Positions 60,948-64,000 of a stretch of DNA of 64,000 nucleotides are shown in pieces. Origin of the DNA: JBNKWA01 sp050299555 (GTDB lineage Bacteria; Pseudomonadota; Alphaproteobacteria; Rhodobacterales; Rhodobacteraceae). The position numbers and the translations under genes are program-made. How positions within the stretch are numbered: position 1 is the stretch's first letter; each line of letters opens with the position of its first letter. The notes beneath the pieces are model-generated. The model ran no database searches, was not told the origin of the DNA, and worked only from the letters and a program-made list of their open reading frames with translations. Location: NCBI GenBank assembly GCA_050299555.1, contig JBNKWA010000080.1, positions 1 to 64,000 on the forward strand, given 5' to 3'.

Positions 60948-62408
60948 TTACATGATCTTGAAGGCAGGCTCGGCCACGACCGGGCCGGCCGAGGCGACCG
61001 GGATCGGCCGCGCAACGAAGCCCTGCTTGATGCCATGGATCCAGCGCCGCGCCCGCTCGTTGAGCTGGAAGGCGTTGGTCATCGAGCGTCCCCGGGTCAC
61101 CAGGATGCCGAGATCGGCGCCTTCGTAGCGATAGTCGCCGGGCTTGAGGATGCGCAGGAAGAAGGCCTCGTTCTCGGATTCCACCGCGCGGCGGTGATAA
61201 TCGAAGCGGTCAAAGACGACGCGGCCGTCCTCGAGCATGCGATAGATGCCCGATTGCGGCGCCTCGGTCAGGATGTCGACGCTGTCGTCGGTGTGCTTGA
61301 TGACCATCTGCGACCAGCCGTCGATCATGTCGGGATCAGCCCAGCGGGCGTTCAGCTCGGCCACGTCGAGGTCGAACGGTTTCTTAGAGAATTCCAGCAA
61401 GTGGAACAGGAACAGGGGCGCGTCGGCATGGGCGAAGGCCGCGTGGTTGGTCATCGAACTCGCCCCGGTGATGCGCGGGTTGAGCTCTCCCAGCCAGATG
61501 TCGCCGGTCTTCTTGTCGATCAGGAAGTCGAGCTCGAAATAGCCGCGATAGCCTTCCTTCCTGAGCTGTTCGCCGAATTTGAAAGTCAGGTCGCGCGCCT
61601 TCTGGCGGACCTTGGGCGGGAAGGCGGTCGCGAAGATCTCGTTGCCGCACCAGCCGCCGCGATAGGGGGTCAGCTCCTTGAAGCCCACCAGCTCGGTCAT
61701 GAGCGGCCCGACGATGGTGCCCTGCTTGGTGGCGCAGGCCTCGATCGCCGATCCACGGCAGTCGATGCGCTTCATGATCTTGATCTCGCCCTCGCCGATG
61801 ATCTCGTGCTCATGGCGTCGGAAATCGGCCTCGGACTTGATGAAGAAGGTGGTGTGGCCGGAATCGCCGAAGGCCGACTGCAGCACCAGATCGTGGCCGA
61901 TGCCGGCCTTCTCGCAGGTGGCGCGCAGGTCCTCGTAGGACTTCACCTCGGCCAGCGTGTTCGGCACCGAGGGCACGCCGGCCTTGTTGCCGATCCGGAC
62001 CGTCTCGATCTTGTTGTCGCAGCGGGTGCGCAGGGACGCCTTGGGGAACCAGACCTCGCCGCCAAGCTCTTTCGCCAGCCGCTCGGTCTCTTCGTCGAAC
62101 ATCAAGAAGACGAAGTGGGGCTTGCCGCCGCGTCGGCGGATCAGGTCGATCACCTCCTTGTGCTGCAAGAGGTAGTTGTTGATGTCCTCGATCGACTGGA
62201 ACTCGGCATGCGGCGCCTCGGACGGGCAGAACACGTTCGGGTGCCGGCCGTCGTAGCAGTCGAGATAACATATGTATTTGAAATTCTTGCACCATTCGTC
62301 GATGCCGAGCAGGTTGAAGTTGGTGGCAGAGACGAAGTAGACCGGCTCTTCGTTGCGATGGAAGTACCGACGGATCTCGGAGATGTTCTGGAGGTGCTTC
62401 TTGGGCAT
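60948..62408 (-). CDS. ATP-grasp ligase-like protein
   Basis: 486 residues. The central ATP-grasp fold (about 140-330) shows DLVLQSAFGDSGHTTFFI, a Gly-rich loop region, and YRGYFELDFLIDKKTGDIWLGELNPRITGASSMTNHAAFAHADAPLFLFHLLEF with the metal-binding E...N residues (ELNPR). Such enzymes activate a carboxylate as acyl phosphate and join it to an amine, thiol or bicarbonate. No biotin carrier is nearby, so carboxylase function is unlikely and amide ligation more plausible. It starts 14 nt after the decarboxylase stop. Confidence 0.85.
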   Translation of the reverse strand: MPKKHLQNISEIRRYFHRNEEPVYFVSATNFNLLGIDEWCKNFKYICYLDCYDGRHPNVFCPSEAPHAEFQSIEDINNYLLQHKEVIDLIRRRGGKPHFVFLMFDEETERLAKELGGEVWFPKASLRTRCDNKIETVRIGNKAGVPSVPNTLAEVKSYEDLRATCEKAGIGHDLVLQSAFGDSGHTTFFIKSEADFRRHEHEIIGEGEIKIMKRIDCRGSAIEACATKQGTIVGPLMTELVGFKELTPYRGGWCGNEIFATAFPPKVRQKARDLTFKFGEQLRKEGYRGYFELDFLIDKKTGDIWLGELNPRITGASSMTNHAAFAHADAPLFLFHLLEFSKKPFDLDVAELNARWADPDMIDGWSQMVIKHTDDSVDILTEAPQSGIYRMLEDGRVVFDRFDYHRRAVESENEAFFLRILKPGDYRYEGADLGILVTRGRSMTNAFQLNERARRWIHGIKQGFVARPIPVASAGPVVAEPAFKIM

Positions 62409-62422
62409 GTTTCCGTCCCTTT

Positions 62423-64000
62423 CTATTCTGCCGCAGCCTTGACCGGGTTCCGTGTTGCCGCGTGGCGCGCCAGCGCCTCGGCGGTGAAGACGCGCAAGCC
62501 GAGATCGGCGCGGTAGCCATGGATCTCGTTGACGTCGAGCGCGAGCATGAAGGCGAGGATCTCTTTCGATACCACCTGTCCCGGGACCAGGATCGGGAAG
62601 CCCGGCGGGTAGGGAATGATGAAGGAGGCCGAGACCACGTCCCCGCCGGCGTCGAGCGCCTTCTGCAGGCCGCCGTCGAGTTCGAGATAGTCGCAGTTCT
62701 CCTCGTCGTAGCTGAGGAAGAAGGCGCTGCGGATGTCGCCTTCGATGGTCTCGCCGGGCTCGCGGAAGGCATCGTGGAAGCGCGAGAAATCCGGAAGTGG
62801 AGGAAGGTCGTGCATGAGGTTCTTGACCCGACGCTCGAAGGCCAGCCTTTCCATCTTCGAGGCATCGTCGAGAAGGTCGTCGAGTTCGTTGGCGATCTCG
62901 ACCAGCACCTCGATCAGATAGGCGACCGATGAACGCGTGGTGCCGATATTGGTCATGAACAGCACGGTATTGCGCGAGGTCTTGTTGATCTGGATGCCGT
63001 ACTTGTCCATCAGGATCTGGGTCTTGAAGGTATCGCCGTCCCAGCCGGTGCCGCCGACCGCAAGTGTCACCCGGGTGGCATCGAGCACGAACTCATCCTT
63101 CTCCCAGCAGTCCCAGATATCGGTCCAGCCCTGCTCGGGGTCGTAATAGCTGGTGACGCCGCTTTCGCGGTATGCCTCGGGGATCATGTCACCGGCGGTC
63201 AGCACCTTGAAGTATTTCTGCAGGAGCGGATGGGTCGAGATGGCGCGGCGCATGGACATCGCCGCCTCGACCTGGCGCTGGACGAACTCGAAACCCTCGA
63301 GCTCTACCTGGCGCCGGCCGACATCGAGCGAGGCGATGATCTGGTAGTTCGGCGAAGTCGAGGTGTGCGTCATGTAGGCTTCGTGGAAGCTCTGCTCGAC
63401 CTCGCCTTTGAAGTCCTGGTCGTTGACATGGATCATCGAGCCCTGGCGCAGTGAGGTCAGGGTCTTGTGGGTGGACTGGGTGGCGTAGACCCGCACCCGG
63501 GCACCGGGTGGCGGGATCAGCCGGGTTTTCAGGAGATCCTCGTCCTTTGCTTTCTTCAGCTTCTCGGCCTGGGCGGCATGGGCCTTGGCGTGGGCGTCGC
63601 TGCGCAGCCGCCGGCGCATGTTGTTGGCGGCGTTCATGGCGGTGCGCTGACGGTAGGTGTGGCCGAAGCGAGCGAAGGCGAACCAGGCCTCGTCCCAGAG
63701 GAAGACCAGGTCGGGCTTGATGGCGAGGCATTCCTCCATCACCCGTTCGACATTGTAGACGATGCCGTCGAAGGTGCAGTTGGTCAGCAGCAGCATGCGC
63801 ACCCGGTCGAGCTTACCCTCGGCCCGGAGCTTGAGGAGCTGGTGCTTGATTTCTTTCAGGGTCACCGCGCCGTACATCGAGTATTCATTCAGCGGGTAGC
63901 TGTCGAGATAGACCACCTTGGCGCCCGCCAGCACCATGCCGTAATGGTGCGACTTGTGGCAGTCGCGGTCGACCAGAACGATATCGCCAGGCCTTACAAG
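62423..64000 (-). CDS. Orn/Lys/Arg-type PLP decarboxylase (5' end beyond window)
   Basis: The visible 525 C-terminal residues stay in frame to the window edge. Fold-type I PLP enzyme: LVRPGDIVLVDRDCHKSHHYGMVLAGAKVVYLDSYPL, FLWDEAWFAFARF (cofactor Asp), and STHKTLTSLRQGSMIH with the Schiff-base lysine, followed by the C-terminal domain. This is the prokaryotic ornithine/lysine/arginine decarboxylase class, which makes diamines or agmatine. An inserted Lys/Ala-rich stretch (RRRLRSDAHAKAHAAQAEKLKKAKDE) sits between the two motifs. First visible gene of the four-gene operon. Confidence 0.87.
   Translation of the reverse strand, partial: LVRPGDIVLVDRDCHKSHHYGMVLAGAKVVYLDSYPLNEYSMYGAVTLKEIKHQLLKLRAEGKLDRVRMLLLTNCTFDGIVYNVERVMEECLAIKPDLVFLWDEAWFAFARFGHTYRQRTAMNAANNMRRRLRSDAHAKAHAAQAEKLKKAKDEDLLKTRLIPPPGARVRVYATQSTHKTLTSLRQGSMIHVNDQDFKGEVEQSFHEAYMTHTSTSPNYQIIASLDVGRRQVELEGFEFVQRQVEAAMSMRRAISTHPLLQKYFKVLTAGDMIPEAYRESGVTSYYDPEQGWTDIWDCWEKDEFVLDATRVTLAVGGTGWDGDTFKTQILMDKYGIQINKTSRNTVLFMTNIGTTRSSVAYLIEVLVEIANELDDLLDDASKMERLAFERRVKNLMHDLPPLPDFSRFHDAFREPGETIEGDIRSAFFLSYDEENCDYLELDGGLQKALDAGGDVVSASFIIPYPPGFPILVPGQVVSKEILAFMLALDVNEIHGYRADLGLRVFTAEALARHAATRNPVKAAAE

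Noticed and set aside
60948..62408. Biotin carboxylase subunit
   Set aside because: No biotin carrier or carboxyltransferase gene is near; the operon partners point to amide chemistry instead.

Overview
The window is a high-GC chromosomal segment from an alphaproteobacterium, most likely a Rhodobacterales (Roseobacter/Paracoccaceae-type) species. Support comes from the two-piece permuted tmRNA gene with an ANDNYAPVRLAA tag next to an alpha-type SspB, lipoyl-bearing PdhB, ThyX, the purL-bolA-grxD order, an intracellular PHB depolymerase, and DUF4169 and RHH_4 small proteins.

Layout. 1-9.8 kb, minus strand: central carbon genes tkt, a small membrane protein, pgk, a secreted protein of unknown function, class I fructose-bisphosphate aldolase, ftsB-like, pdhA, pdhB and the start of pdhC. 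10-14.5 kb: zapA with a coiled-coil partner; then on the minus strand purL, bolA, a 56-residue membrane protein and grxD. Two tandem small-RNA modules with terminators and a heat-shock-type promoter lie upstream of purL. 14.5-24.6 kb: LysR regulator divergent from a fused indolepyruvate ferredoxin oxidoreductase, hemolysin-III-type membrane protein, TusA-like protein, CcdA, a membrane hydrolase plus cytochrome P450 pair, and a small AAA/RHH/DUF4169 group. 24.6-35.3 kb: an RTX/Hint secreted protein, a permease, fumC, sspB, split ssrA, a cupin, tandem DUF1194 proteins, gloA and thyX.

35.3-38.5 kb is an accessory strip: an AT-rich RES-domain gene, an orphan HigA-like gene, a Phd/Doc toxin-antitoxin pair, and an acidic small protein framed by inverted copies of an intergenic repeat that also occurs twice at 6.2-6.4 kb.

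38.5-56.6 kb is one long plus-strand sugar-alcohol operon: SorC/EryD-type regulator, ABC importer with two different ATPases, EryA, a 2-hydroxyacid dehydrogenase, EryB, a class II aldolase, a D-ribulokinase-like kinase, a HAD protein, EryC, a TIM-barrel aldolase-like protein, a PfkB kinase, EryH-type triosephosphate isomerase and RpiB. The core matches erythritol breakdown to erythrose-4-phosphate, and the extra enzymes suggest a wider substrate range.

56.6-64 kb: phaZ divergent from a glutathione transferase, with PhaR-box-like sites between them. Last comes a tight minus-strand operon of an Orn/Lys/Arg-type decarboxylase (cut by the window edge), an ATP-grasp ligase, a C45-type Ntn hydrolase and a class III aminotransferase. 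This looks like an uncharacterised amine/amide pathway and is the best candidate here for an undescribed system.
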